The translations under genes were made by a program, and so were the position numbers. A model generated the notes under the pieces. It saw only the letters and a list, made by a program, of their open reading frames with translations. It did not search any database and had not been told where the DNA came from. DNA of 64,000 nucleotides from Linanthus parryae (Eukaryota > Streptophyta > Magnoliopsida > Ericales > Polemoniaceae), in the NCBI GenBank assembly GCA_023055425.1, contig JALGPY010000001.1:72162994-72226993 (forward strand), given 5' to 3'. Positions 22,337-32,823 of this stretch are shown here, piece after piece. Position 1 is the first letter of the stretch. Each line of letters opens with the position of its first letter.

Positions 22337-24217
22337 TCATTGCCTCAACAGGCTATTAGACCAAGTGCAGAACTTTGAGTCATACTCAGAATCAGCCATA
22401 TTAGGTGGCCTAATTCCTTTTGGAACCCAAATCTGCCTAACCTGTCCCTTAAGCTGATAAGGATAAGTATTCCTCATAATATGAGGTTCTGATCTTCTGA
22501 AGGGACAAGTTAATCTGACATGACCAATTTTTCCACAGTAATGAAATTTTGGAGAATGTCTGCTACCAGATTTGACAAAAGTAGTTTGGTCTTTATTTGG
22601 AAAATTTGGATTATAGCCAATCCCACTTTTATGCATTGATTTCAGACTTCCTCCAAGATTGAGATTTAGATTATGTTCTGAGCCTGCAAAACTTAGCTAG
22701 GACCTTCTTCGATTCTTGAAGTTTCTCAGTCAAAGTACAGATCTGTTGTTCTAAATTCTCAGAATGAGCTTTTAGATCAGCATATCGTTCAGTTGAAAGA
22801 GTGTTTTGATCAACAACCTCTTTTATCTTTTCCTTCAAGACTTTGAACCTGCTATCCAAGGCCTTGAAGTCTTTTTCAACCTTTGTCTTAGAAACTTCAA
22901 CAGTTTTGTTTGAAAATACTAGGTCTAGGTTTTCTTTTACCTGCTCATGAACTTTAATCTTTAAAGCAGAAATCTCATTTCTATAACTCTCTTCATTCAA
23001 AAACATACTTTTTATAATTTCAGGAAGTACATCAGATGGACTAGAAAGTAAATTTTTTACCATGTCTTCAATGTGTCTGTCTGATGAACTTTCCTCATTA
23101 TGCTTTGCCATGAAGCATAAGTTTGCTTGCTCTTCTTCTGTGTCTGAATCACTTGATGAATCATAATCACTCCCGGAAGCCATCATGGCCTTCTTCCTTC
23201 TGTTGTCACCATCTTTTTTCTGAAAGTTTATGTTCTTCTTCTTTTTTGGACAGTCCCTTACTAAATGATCTGCATCACCACACTCAAAACAATTCATTAC
23301 TTTAGTTTTATGTGACTGTGATGAATATTTACCTTTGTAATCCTTGCTGCCTGAGGGTCTTGATCTCTCCTTGTTGTACTCCCTGTTACCAGAGTTTCTT
23401 TTCTTTCTGAGAATCCTGGCCAAGGCCTTGGAGATCAATGCTAAAGCCTCTTCATCATCAGGTTCCTCTCAGTCTCAAGGCTTTGAGATTTTTCACTGTC
23501 TTTTGCCTTAAGAGCTAGGTTCCTGATATTTTCACTCAAATCACCTTCCACATCCTTCATAGAAATTTCATGAGTGAGCAGCTTTCCTTGTAGATCATCT
23601 AGCTGAAGAAGACTCAAGTCCTGAGCTTCCTCAATGGCAGTTGTCTTTGGCTCCCACTTTGCTTTTGGCAAGCTTCTCAGAATCTTTCTGACCTTCTCTT
23701 CATTTGAGAACCGTTTTTCCAGGGACTCCAGGTTGTTCACCACATCAGTGAATCTTTTGAAAATTTCCTTGATGGTTTCATCTGAATTCATCTTGAACAA
23801 CTCATATTGCCTCAGAAGTATGTTGATTTTTGTCTGGTTAACCTGGCTGGTTCCTTCATATGTCACCACCAGTTTATCCCACACTTCTTTGGCACTTTTG
23901 CAGTTTGATACTATGTTGAACTCATCTGCATTCAAAGCACAGTATAGCAAATTCATAGCTTTGTAATTTTTGGATACCTTTTCCAATTCAGTGACTGAGA
24001 GATTTTCCTCAGACTTGACAGTTCTGACTCCATCAATTGTAGTATAATACTCATGAGGACCATTCTGAACAATTGAACATAGTTCCATGTCTTGATCTAT
24101 GATGAACATTTTAATCAAAGCCTTCCAATGCATGAAATTGTCACCACAGAACAATGGAGGTCTGTTAGCAGCCCTTCCTTGTGAGAATCCACCATCTCCT
24201 ACATTACTCATAGTCAC
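22337..24217 (-). pseudogene. Sirevirus gag
   Basis: Starts MTMSNVGDGGFSQGRAANRP, then PPLFCGDNFMHWKALIKMFI, the standard copia gag opening. A frameshift near 23441 leads to KALARILRKKR and the first zinc knuckle CFECGDADHLVRDC (about 23291-23250). A Ser/Asp/Glu-rich part and a long coiled coil (about 22980-22680) follow. After another break comes a second knuckle, FHYCGKIGHVRLTC (about 22560-22515), whose first cysteine is replaced by phenylalanine. Two knuckles separated by a coiled coil are typical of Sirevirus gag. Confidence 0.9.
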
Positions 24218-24248
24218 CAGATTGTTAGATCTAAAAACAGTGACACAA

Positions 24249-24260
24249 GCTCTAATACCA
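24249..24260 (-). other. Primer-binding site of the Sirevirus
   Basis: TGGTATTAGAGC on the element strand, one mismatch from the plant initiator-Met type TGGTATCAGAGC, two bases inside the LTR end. Confidence 0.85.
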
Positions 24261-25755
24261 ATTGAAAGTGTGTAATGTAGACTAAATACAGGACCTAAAT
24301 ACTCTAGAAGGTGGGCGGGGGGTTTGAATAGAGTATGGAAACTTTTTGCAAAACTTAAAGTCTAACAGGATAGCTTTGTGTGAAACTTGAAATCTCAAGG
24401 CCTTGAGATTTTGTAAACTGTCTGAAACTCACTAAGGCAAAAATGTAAGCTTCAAGGCCTTGAGCTGTGAACAATACTAAACAGCTTTTAAACCCTAGTT
24501 TGATTTGAGTTATGTGCAGCAGATAATAATCAAACAGAAAGGTAAAAGAACACAAAGCAATTTACAGAGTTCAGTCCCAATAGACCTAATCTCTGCCTGA
24601 GGGATCTAATCCCACCAGGATTGGGCAAACACTTCTTATTACTCACATATAAACAACCCCATATCTTCAAGCCTAAGTGATTTCTCTTACACCTATACAG
24701 CTTGTGGTTCCAAACCTATCTAGTTCCAGCTACTAACTGTTGAGCTAAAAAGAACCTCTTGTTGTTCACTTGAACAACCAACCACTAGGTTAAGTGAGGT
24801 TTAAGATAATATAGAGATACACTGATGAAGTACAAATGAAGAACACAGTATAAAGATGAACTGTTGAAGTCTGGAAGTATTCTTCAGGATTAACTGGATT
24901 GATTTGATCTTCAGAAGTCTGGAATGAAGCTTGAATGATTGTGTTTGAATGGATGATCTCCCACGAATTTGTCTCACCTCTCAGAGTATTCTGCAAGCCT
25001 CTCCTCTCTTCAAGATTCAAACCAGTCTCTTTTATCCACAGCTGCAACTGACTGAGAGATTTTAGGATCTGAATTCCTAAAAATCCTCCTTCTGTCTTGA
25101 ACTTAAATTCAAACAGCTTTCAGGTGGATATCCGTTGGAGTTTGTTGAGATTTCTCCTGCACGTTTAACAAACCTGCAACAGCAAAGAATCACTGCAACA
25201 ACAAAATCCAAACAACTAACAGTACTGAGACTGTTTGGTTATACAGTTTCTGGTAAACTGTTTAATAAACTCAGAACATCAATCTGCATATACTCTAAAA
25301 CAATTAAGTCATGGAAAACAAGTTTAAGACACTAAGAAGTGAGTAAATAATCACAATACTAAGATTCATAACCTGCAAGAAAGAATCAATCAAGTTCTGT
25401 AAAAACTGTCAGTATCTCAAGGCATATCTCAAGACCTTGGAACTCTGAACCTGTTTCACAGTATTTCAAAAATAAGCCCAGATAGCTTTGATTCTTCCTG
25501 TTCTGATCATCTGCAATTGTGTTATATGTATGAATAGTACAATCCACAAATATATACCATAAACCTCTGATTTGAATAATCAGATATCCAATTCTGCAAC
25601 ACAAAGATGTTAGAACACATAGCAAAATAAGTAATCTCAAGGCTTTGAAAGTTACTGTCAATCTCAAGGCCTTGAGATGACTAACAACCCTTTGATACTC
25701 ATGTCTTAGCCTTTTGTCTTTCATCACTCAAAACAATTACCAATCAAAGCACATT

Positions 25756-25760
25756 CAGGG
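25756..25760. repeat. Target-site duplication CAGGG, left copy (copy 2)
   Basis: CAGGG directly before TGTTGG; the same five bases follow the 3' LTR at 34250-34254. Confidence 0.97.
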
Positions 25761-27191
25761 TGTTGGAATAGATGCCCTAGAGGCAATCTAGTTTAGTATG
25801 AATTTGTAATTGGCTAGAAAATTTATTTATTATTTATTGGATATTTAATATAATGAAGTCCTTAGATTTACAATCGTGTTGTTTATCTTAAATATCCCTA
25901 GTCAAGTATAATGATTAATTGGGACAATCATCTATAGACTAGTATGGGGTTGGATTGATATGGAGATATCATGATCCAACACATAGGTGTGCATTACGGA
26001 ATGTTGCACTGGATTGACCCAACACCGAGAAGGCTACATACACGTTATGTTAAGTCACAAGTGCTTCTCGGGTACAATGGTATTGTCATCCTTAGACTTG
26101 AAGTCACTAGATATTCTAGTTATGGATCATTGTGATCTTGGTAGCGTTAAACGCTACACCGTAACTGGGTAGTTATAAAGGCGTGTACTGGATACAATGA
26201 GAAGCAAGCTTAGAGATCGTAGTGGACGTAGAGAGGATTTGCCCCTCCCACATAACGGGAGCAAATATCCAAGGCCACTCGAGGATAGTGCTTATAGAAT
26301 GTCTGGCCAGACTCAAATAAATCAATATATGGGATATTGATGTTATTTGCACGAATAAGGCTATTCCATGGATCGAGAAACTAGGGATTGGATATACGAG
26401 TGTGACTTGTATGTCTCGTGTCCAATCCGGATATGGAGTCAAAGGGATGAGACAATTACTTGTACAAGGTTGTCTAGATGACTATTCTATTAGTTGGCTA
26501 GAATGGATGTTTTGCTAGAAACCGCTCCATATTAGCAAAGAGTTGCTACCAACTAGATAGAACCTATGGGGTCACACGCTATATAGAGTTGTACTAGATT
26601 TGGAATTAATTAATTGGATTAATTAATTAGAAGGATCACTTTGCAAACCCTTGCAAACTTAGTAGGGACTAATTTGCAAGGAAGGGACTAAATTGAATTC
26701 TAGTAGGACTAGAATAAGTCCTTTAGGTAGTTAACAAGGAGTTGTTGGACTATATAAAGGACCCTCCTTCCTTCCTTCTCTACACAACTTATGCTCTAAA
26801 GAGAACATAACAAGAGTAGGAGAGAACAAAGGAGAGAGAGAGCAAGCAACAAGAGGGACGCCGCCCCCTTGTCGCCGCCCACTCGTCCCCGACGCCACAA
26901 GAGGACCGAGCCCCTTTTTGTGCCTCGTTTTGCGTGATTCCTTCACCCTCCTTTCATTCCGGGCTAGCACCAAGGAGATTGGAGATCTAGGAACAACTCT
27001 AGGCGTGGATCAACTATAGAGAACGTGACACTATTCGCGTTTGAAGTCATCAAGGAGAACCCAAAGGTGTGTTTATGATTTCTTACTTTCACTATCGTTA
27101 TGCATCTAGACTTGTGATCCTTGGAGGGTTTTGCATGGTTGTTTGTTTGATTATGCTTCCGTTTGCGCGATCCATGAATCAAAACCCAACA
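25761..27191 (+). repeat. 5' LTR of Copia-A copy 2
   Basis: Begins TGTTGGAATAGATGCC and ends AAACCCAACA, immediately followed by G and the primer-binding site. The small ORFs within it recur in all LTR copies and are not thought to be genes. Confidence 0.97.
26752..26758 (+). promoter_or_regulatory. TATA box of the Copia-A LTR
   Basis: ATATAAAG after GGACT, conserved in the other Copia-A LTRs (33815 in copy 2; reverse strand near 54605 and 47525 in copy 4). Transcription would start about 30 bp downstream, in the CTCCTTCC tract. Confidence 0.7.
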
Positions 27192-27192
27192 G

Positions 27193-27205
27193 TGGTATCA
27201 GAGCC
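27193..27205 (+). other. Primer-binding site of Copia-A copy 2
   Basis: TGGTATCAGAGCC, the standard plant copia site for initiator Met-tRNA, one base after the LTR. Confidence 0.96.
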
Positions 27206-28865
27206 ACAGGTCATAGAGCATAAACGTAGTTTATGTGTTAAATTCTTGTTGTTTTACACCTTAATTTGTTGTTTATCGCGTAAAACAAGACAAATCAAGC
27301 ATTGGATGCAATTTGTCAAAGAATTAATCATAACAAGACCCAATTATTGCATTGGATGCATGAATTGGTGAGTTTGAGAAATTTTAGGATCTTAGATCTA
27401 GGGTTTGGGCATCCTTGGGGAAGAAGGAGTTCTCCCACAACAAGGAAACAACCAAACTTGGGCTCCAAGCAAGGAGGTTGTTTTGGAAACAACCTCCACA
27501 AGGAGGTTCGGCCCCCTAGGGGACCGCCCCCTTGCTTGCCGCCCTAAGGGGCCGGGCGGCCCTAACCCGCGGGCCTAGCTTGCGGGTTTTGGGCCGGGCC
27601 GGCCCTAGGGCTTTATGGTTCACTTTATTTGGGCCCGGGCAATTGGATTGTTGGGCCCATGGACCGTTTTAACCCTAGAAATCCTAAAATCAATTAAAAT
27701 TGACCAAGCGCGTTAAAATTGGATTTTAACTGTTTATGTGCAAATCGCATGGTGATTGGATATGGCCTTAGGATGTGGTTTGATGTGGATGTTTAATTTT
27801 GTGGTTTGGTTTTACGGCCTGCGAGCCGATCAATTAATTGTAATAATTAATTAGGGTTTTATGGCCTGCGTGCCATTTTTTTCTCAACTTGTGAGATTTA
27901 TTTTATTTAGTATAGATATTAGCTAGTGCTAGATAAAGTAGATTGCTAGCCAAGATTGAAGAAAAGAAGCCCAAAGCCAAAGAAGCCACAAAAGATGGAG
28001 CATGGAGCATGGAGTATCCCACATGACTATGAAGGATGGACCAAAAGATCAAGACGCATGGAGATGTGTTTGTTTAGGGTTCATAGATAATTCCATTGGC
28101 TTGGAATTATCTTAGTCTAGAAAAGGCCATATCCACATCACGTTTAATTTCTGTTTTGTGGTTTTTTATTTATTGTCTTATTATTTGTGTGGTTGGTGTA
28201 TGGATGATGCATGCAATTAGGATAATAAGATAATTAGACAACCCGGATCTATTATTTGGAGTTGTGCCCAAACTCAAATAGATAGATTAGTTGATATTGA
28301 TCAACAAAATAATTAAAATTGAATTGAAAATCCCTCAAATTTTAAAATATTGTGTTCTTGCCTTCTCGTTATTTAAACACTCATTATCATCATTATTTAT
28401 CAAGTTCGTGCGTGCCAAATCATGGCGACTTGGTTCATAATGATGGAATGCGATGGCACGTAACAATGTGCAATTGTTTAGATAAGAGGTTTAACACAAC
28501 TAGGCTATTAATTTTATTAAGAAACCTAGAGGCAAACAATTGGGATTATCCATAAGGATGGATAAATAAGGAGTTATTTGCCCGATTGAACCAAGAGTTG
28601 CATATGAGATGCAATTGGAAATCGTTCCTACCTAAGAAATAGTCAAATTATGGGTGACTTGCCAAAGCAAGCTCATAAGGAGATGAAAAAAGATGGATCT
28701 TGGCCCACTAGAAAATATAAGGATATTTTCCGCATTAATATCTTGAGGGTTATTAATCCGTAGAAAAATAGTGGGAGCTATATTTAATAAACTAGCCATT
28801 ATTAAATATAGTCAAAAAATTCACAAATACTAAAACTTGCGTATTTTCCTTTTGTAGAATTCCAA
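27206..28865 (+). other. Long untranslated leader of Copia-A copy 2
   Basis: 1.66 kb without a long ORF. It holds a GC-rich, self-complementary stretch (about 27495-27625, with GGGCCGGGCGGCCC and GGGCCGGGCCGGCCC) that is kept in copies 3, 4 and 5, then an AT-rich part with AATTAATT repeats. A role in packaging or translation is possible but not shown. Confidence 0.75.
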
Positions 28866-29957
28866 ATGGCAAACAACTCATCGAGTTCACAACATTCCCT
28901 ACGATCTGTCCTTGAGAAGGAAAAGCTCTCTGGAACCAACTTTCTTGATTGGTACAGAAACTTGAGAATTGTTCTCAAGCAAGAGAAGAAGCTGTACGCA
29001 ATAGAGGAGCAAGTTCCAGAAGGTCCTGAGAATCAGACACCTGCTGCCTTAAAGGCGTATCAAAAGCGCGTTGATGACGCTAATGATGCGGCCTGCCTAA
29101 TGCTTTGCACCATGACCTCTGAGCTTCAGAAGCAACATGAGAACATGAATGCTGTCGATATGATCGAACATCTAAAGCAGCTCTTCCAAGAGCAGGCGAG
29201 GGTAGAGAGGTATGAGGTCTCAAAGGCACTGTTCAAATGTCATCTGGCAGAAGGGAACCCGGTGGGACCCCATGTACTCCGAATGATCGGGTACTTGGAG
29301 AATCTCGCCCGGCTTGGGTTCCCGGTCGGCCAAGAGTTGGCAACCGATCTCGTGTTGCAATCGTTGCCCGAGAGTTATGGACAGTTCATTATGAACTATA
29401 ACATGAACGAGATCGTTAAACCACTGCCAGATTTGCTCAACATGTTGAGGACGGCTGAACAGAGCATCAACAAGGGTAAGGGCAAGGCCATTATGATGGT
29501 GCATAAAGGAAAGGGCAAAAAGTTTGCATCTTCCTCCAAGGGCAAAGGCAAGTCAGTTGCTAAGTCCAAGGAACAAGCCCTTAAACCTGTTGGTGGCATT
29601 GCCAAGGTCGTGACTAAGGGTGAATGTCACTACTGTAGTCAACCTGGACACTGGAAGAGGAACTGCCCAAAATATCTGGAGGACAAGAGGCTTGGAATAG
29701 TGATTCCACCACCACCAGGTATTTTTGCTGTAGATGTCAATTTAACTGTCTCTACATCATGGGTATTAGATACTGGATGTGGATCTCATATTTGTCGAAA
29801 TATGCAGGATCTAAAGAGAAGTAAAAGATTGGCTAAAGGGGAGGTAGATCTGCGCGTTGGGAATGGAGCAAAGGTTGCTGCGTTGGCCATAGGCGTGTGC
29901 GAGCTATCTCTGCCTTCAGGATTAGTTTTAGAATTAAATAATTGCTATTTGCTATGA
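28866..29957 (+). CDS. gag: Copia-A gag and protease (cut by a 7-bp deletion)
   Basis: 363 codons from the ATG at 28866 (MANNSSSSQHSLRSVLEKEK), which lies eight bases after a conserved GAATTCC. The gag domain covers residues about 10-190 (FLDWYRNLRIVL, LCTMTSEL, ESYGQFIMNYNMNEI). A Lys/Gly-rich basic part follows, then the zinc knuckle CHYCSQPGHWKRNC (about residues 254-267) and protease with WVLDTGCGSHIC (about 299-310). The frame ends in CYLL-stop because 7 bp present in copies 1 and 4 are missing at about 29950. This cuts the protease from the rest of pol. Gag itself is intact and could supply particles. Confidence 0.93.
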   Translation: MANNSSSSQHSLRSVLEKEKLSGTNFLDWYRNLRIVLKQEKKLYAIEEQVPEGPENQTPAALKAYQKRVDDANDAACLMLCTMTSELQKQHENMNAVDMIEHLKQLFQEQARVERYEVSKALFKCHLAEGNPVGPHVLRMIGYLENLARLGFPVGQELATDLVLQSLPESYGQFIMNYNMNEIVKPLPDLLNMLRTAEQSINKGKGKAIMMVHKGKGKKFASSSKGKGKSVAKSKEQALKPVGGIAKVVTKGECHYCSQPGHWKRNCPKYLEDKRLGIVIPPPPGIFAVDVNLTVSTSWVLDTGCGSHICRNMQDLKRSKRLAKGEVDLRVGNGAKVAALAIGVCELSLPSGLVLELNNCYLL

Positions 29958-32809
29958 GCAGAAACATTATTTCTATTTCTTGTTTGGACAAGGAAGGTTT
30001 TATTATTTCAATAAAGAACAATTGTTGTTCCTTTTATTTGAATAATATTCACTATTTTAGTGCGCAATTATTTAATGGACTTTATGTCCTTGATCTAAGT
30101 AATCCTGTCTACAACATTAATACCAAGCGGATTAAAATAAATGATTTAAATCCTGCTTATTTATGGCATTGTCGTTTAGGCCACATAAATGAGAAACGTG
30201 TATCTAGACTCCATAAGGATGGATTGCTAGACTCATTTGATTTTGAATCATATGAGACATGTGAGGCTTGTTTATTGGGAAAAATGACAAAGTCCCCTTT
30301 CAATAAGAAAGGTGAGAGGACTAGTGAGCAATTGGCACTCATACATACCGATGTGTGTGGACCATTTGCCACGCCATCCAGGGGTGGTTATGTCTACTTC
30401 ATTACGTTTACTGATGATTACAGTAGATATGGATTTGTGTACCTTATGAGGGCCAAATCCGAATCCTTTGAAGTGTTCAAAGAATTCAAGAATGAAGTAG
30501 AGAAGCAACTTGGCAAAAGTATCAAGGCTCTACGATCGGATCGTGGAGGAGAATACTTGAGCCAAGAGTTTGACGACTATCTTAGAGAGTGTGGGATCGT
30601 GTCCCAACTCACTCCACCCGGAACGCCACAATGGAATGGCGTGTCCGAGAGGAGGAATCGAACCCTATTGGATATGGTTCGGTCTATGATGTGTCAAACC
30701 GATCTTCCATTGTCATTTTGGGGATACGCTCTATTAAGTGCAGCTTTCACCATTAACCGTGTTCCATCTAAATCAGTCATGAAGACACCATATGAGATGT
30801 GGAGTGGGAGGCGTCCCACACTGTCGTTCATGAGGATTTGGGGCTGCGATGTCTATGTAAAACGTTTACAATCAGACAAGCTAGGGCCTAAATCGGATAA
30901 GTGTAAATTTGTGGGGTACCCTAAGGAAACTAAGGGATACTACTTCTACAATCCAACCGAAAACAAAGTGTTTGTTGCTCGGACCGGCGTGTTTCTAGAA
31001 AGAGAGTTTGTCTCTAAAGAAGCAAGTGGGAGGAATGTAGAACTTGAAGAAGTTCAAGAACCACAAATCACTGAACCGATTATGGAACATGAACAGGAAT
31101 CACAAGCAGTTGTGGATCCACCTGTTCAGGTAACACAAGAGCTTCGTAGATCTAGTAGAGTGCGCCAGGAACCCGAGAGGTACGGACTTCTCGTAACTGA
31201 TTCCGGTGACACGATGCTCATAGATGATGAGCCTACTACCTATGAAGAGGCCATGAGTGGCCCAGACTCGCAGAAGTGGCTTGAGGCCATGAGATCCGAG
31301 ATGGAATCCATGTATACCAACAAAGTATGGACTTTGGTGGAACCACCTGATGGGGCGCGACCCATAGGGTGCAAGTGGGTCTTCAAGAAGAAGATCGACA
31401 TGGATGGTAATGTGATTACCTATAAGGGCCGATTGGTGGCTAAAGGATTCAGACAGATTCATGGTATTGACTATGATGAAACCTTTTCACCAGTCGCAAT
31501 GACCAAATCCATCCGAATCCTACTTGCAATTGCAGCATACTACGACTATGAGATTTGGCAGATGGATGTCAAAACAGCATTCCTTTATGGGAATCTCCTC
31601 GAGGACGTGTATATGATACAGCCGGAGGGTTTTGAAGATCCAAAGCAAGCCAACAAAGTCTGTAAGCTGCAACGGTCCATTTATGGATTGAAGCAAGCTT
31701 CTAGGAGTTGGAATCGACGTTTTGATGAAGTGGTCAAAGAGTTTGGCTTCATCAGAAACGAAGATGAGTCTTGTGTCTACAAGAAGGTTAGTGGGAGCTC
31801 TGTAGCTTTTCTGGTCTTGTATGTGGATGACATACTACTCATTGGAAACGACATTCCCATGCTGCAATCTGTAAAAGATTGGCTAGGAAAGTGTTTCTCA
31901 ATGAAGGACTTAGGGGAAGCAGCCTATATACTCGGTATAAAGATCTATAGAGATAGATCTAAGAGGTTGCTAGGCCTAAGTCAAAGTACATATATTGACA
32001 AGGTGTTGAAACGGTTCAACATGCAAGATTCCAAGAAGGGATTCTTGCCCATGTCACATGGAATCACTCTTTCGAAGAGTGGATGCCCTTCCAATGAGAT
32101 TGAGAAGGAACGCATGAGTAGGATTCCCTATGCCTCGGCCATAGGATCTATCATGTACGCCATGTTATGTACTAGACCAGATGTGTCATATGCCTTGAGT
32201 ATGACAAGCAGATACCAATCCAATCCGGGTGAGAGTCACTGGATTGCTGTCAAGAACATCCTAATGTACTTGAGAAGAACTAAGGATGCTTTCTTGATGT
32301 TTGGCGGTGAGGAAGAGTTGCGTGTAAGGGGTTACACTGATGCAAGCTTCCAAACCGATAGAGATGACTTTAGATCACAGTCGGGATATGTGTTTTGCCT
32401 GAATGGAGCAGCGGTGAGCTGGAAGAGTTCCAAGCAAGAGACGGTAGCTGATTCTACAACAGAGGCTGAGTACATTGTTGCAAATGGCGCAGCAAAGGAG
32501 GCTGTTTGGATCAGAAAATTTGTTTCTGAACTTGGTGTGGTCCCTAGCATTGCGGATCCAGTGGAGTTGTTTTGTGACAACACTGGGGCGATCGCGCAAT
32601 CAAAGGAACCTAGATCGCACCAGAAGTCCAAGCATGTGCTCAGGAAGTTTCATCTGATTCGAGATATTATCGATAGAGGAGACGTTCGGATATGCAAGAT
32701 TCCTACAGATGATAATCTGTCAGACCCGCTTACGAAGCCTCTCACGCAGTGGAAGCATGAAGGGCACACTAGGAGTATGGGCATACGAGATGCGCCAGAT
32801 TGGCTCTAG
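29954..32809 (+). CDS. pol: Copia-A protease tail, integrase, RT and RNase H
   Basis: The open frame runs from 29942; the first ATG is at 29954 (MSRNIISIS). Counting from 29942: GAG-pre-integrase LWHCRLGHIN and ETCEACLLGK (about 74-114), integrase D137 (HTDVCGP), D200 (RSDRGGEY), E236 (GVSERRNR), spacing D-x62-D-x35-E, RT with VDVKTAFLYGNLLEDV, SIYGLKQASRSW and YVDD at 627-630, and RNase H with YTDASF, STTEAEY and LFCDNTGA. It ends APDWL-TAG at 32807-32809. No stop or shift occurs across all 951 codons, unlike the other copies. It is separated from gag only by the 7-bp deletion, so it would need internal initiation or frameshifting. Confidence 0.95.
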   Translation: MSRNIISISCLDKEGFIISIKNNCCSFYLNNIHYFSAQLFNGLYVLDLSNPVYNINTKRIKINDLNPAYLWHCRLGHINEKRVSRLHKDGLLDSFDFESYETCEACLLGKMTKSPFNKKGERTSEQLALIHTDVCGPFATPSRGGYVYFITFTDDYSRYGFVYLMRAKSESFEVFKEFKNEVEKQLGKSIKALRSDRGGEYLSQEFDDYLRECGIVSQLTPPGTPQWNGVSERRNRTLLDMVRSMMCQTDLPLSFWGYALLSAAFTINRVPSKSVMKTPYEMWSGRRPTLSFMRIWGCDVYVKRLQSDKLGPKSDKCKFVGYPKETKGYYFYNPTENKVFVARTGVFLEREFVSKEASGRNVELEEVQEPQITEPIMEHEQESQAVVDPPVQVTQELRRSSRVRQEPERYGLLVTDSGDTMLIDDEPTTYEEAMSGPDSQKWLEAMRSEMESMYTNKVWTLVEPPDGARPIGCKWVFKKKIDMDGNVITYKGRLVAKGFRQIHGIDYDETFSPVAMTKSIRILLAIAAYYDYEIWQMDVKTAFLYGNLLEDVYMIQPEGFEDPKQANKVCKLQRSIYGLKQASRSWNRRFDEVVKEFGFIRNEDESCVYKKVSGSSVAFLVLYVDDILLIGNDIPMLQSVKDWLGKCFSMKDLGEAAYILGIKIYRDRSKRLLGLSQSTYIDKVLKRFNMQDSKKGFLPMSHGITLSKSGCPSNEIEKERMSRIPYASAIGSIMYAMLCTRPDVSYALSMTSRYQSNPGESHWIAVKNILMYLRRTKDAFLMFGGEEELRVRGYTDASFQTDRDDFRSQSGYVFCLNGAAVSWKSSKQETVADSTTEAEYIVANGAAKEAVWIRKFVSELGVVPSIADPVELFCDNTGAIAQSKEPRSHQKSKHVLRKFHLIRDIIDRGDVRICKIPTDDNLSDPLTKPLTQWKHEGHTRSMGIRDAPDWL

Positions 32810-32810
32810 T

Positions 32811-32823
32811 GCAAGTGGGAGAC
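32811..32823 (+). other. Polypurine tract of Copia-A copy 2
   Basis: GCAAGTGGGAGAC, directly before the 3' LTR; shared by copies 1, 4 and 5. Confidence 0.9.

Larger units (their letters stand above)
18996..25678. repeat. Dispersed palindromic motif family, core TCAAGGCCTTGA
   Basis: At least 17 members found by eye. Best matches: AATCTCAAGGCCTTGAGATT at 24391-24410 (perfect), an 18-bp perfect form at 25661-25678, near-perfect at 18996-19015, 19075-19094, 20871-20888 and 23471-23490. Partial forms start near 19033, 20813, 20906, 21916, 22304, 22833, 22856, 23421, 24451, 25412 and 25633. They lie in the LTR, 3' region, gag and pol of the Sirevirus. Confidence 0.88.

Noticed and set aside
26173..26442. 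Reverse-strand 89-codon frame repeated at 33236-33505, and the 80-codon frames at 26731 and 33794
   Set aside because: They lie wholly in LTRs and are repeated only because LTRs are repeated; no domain, and they are not kept open in the older copies.
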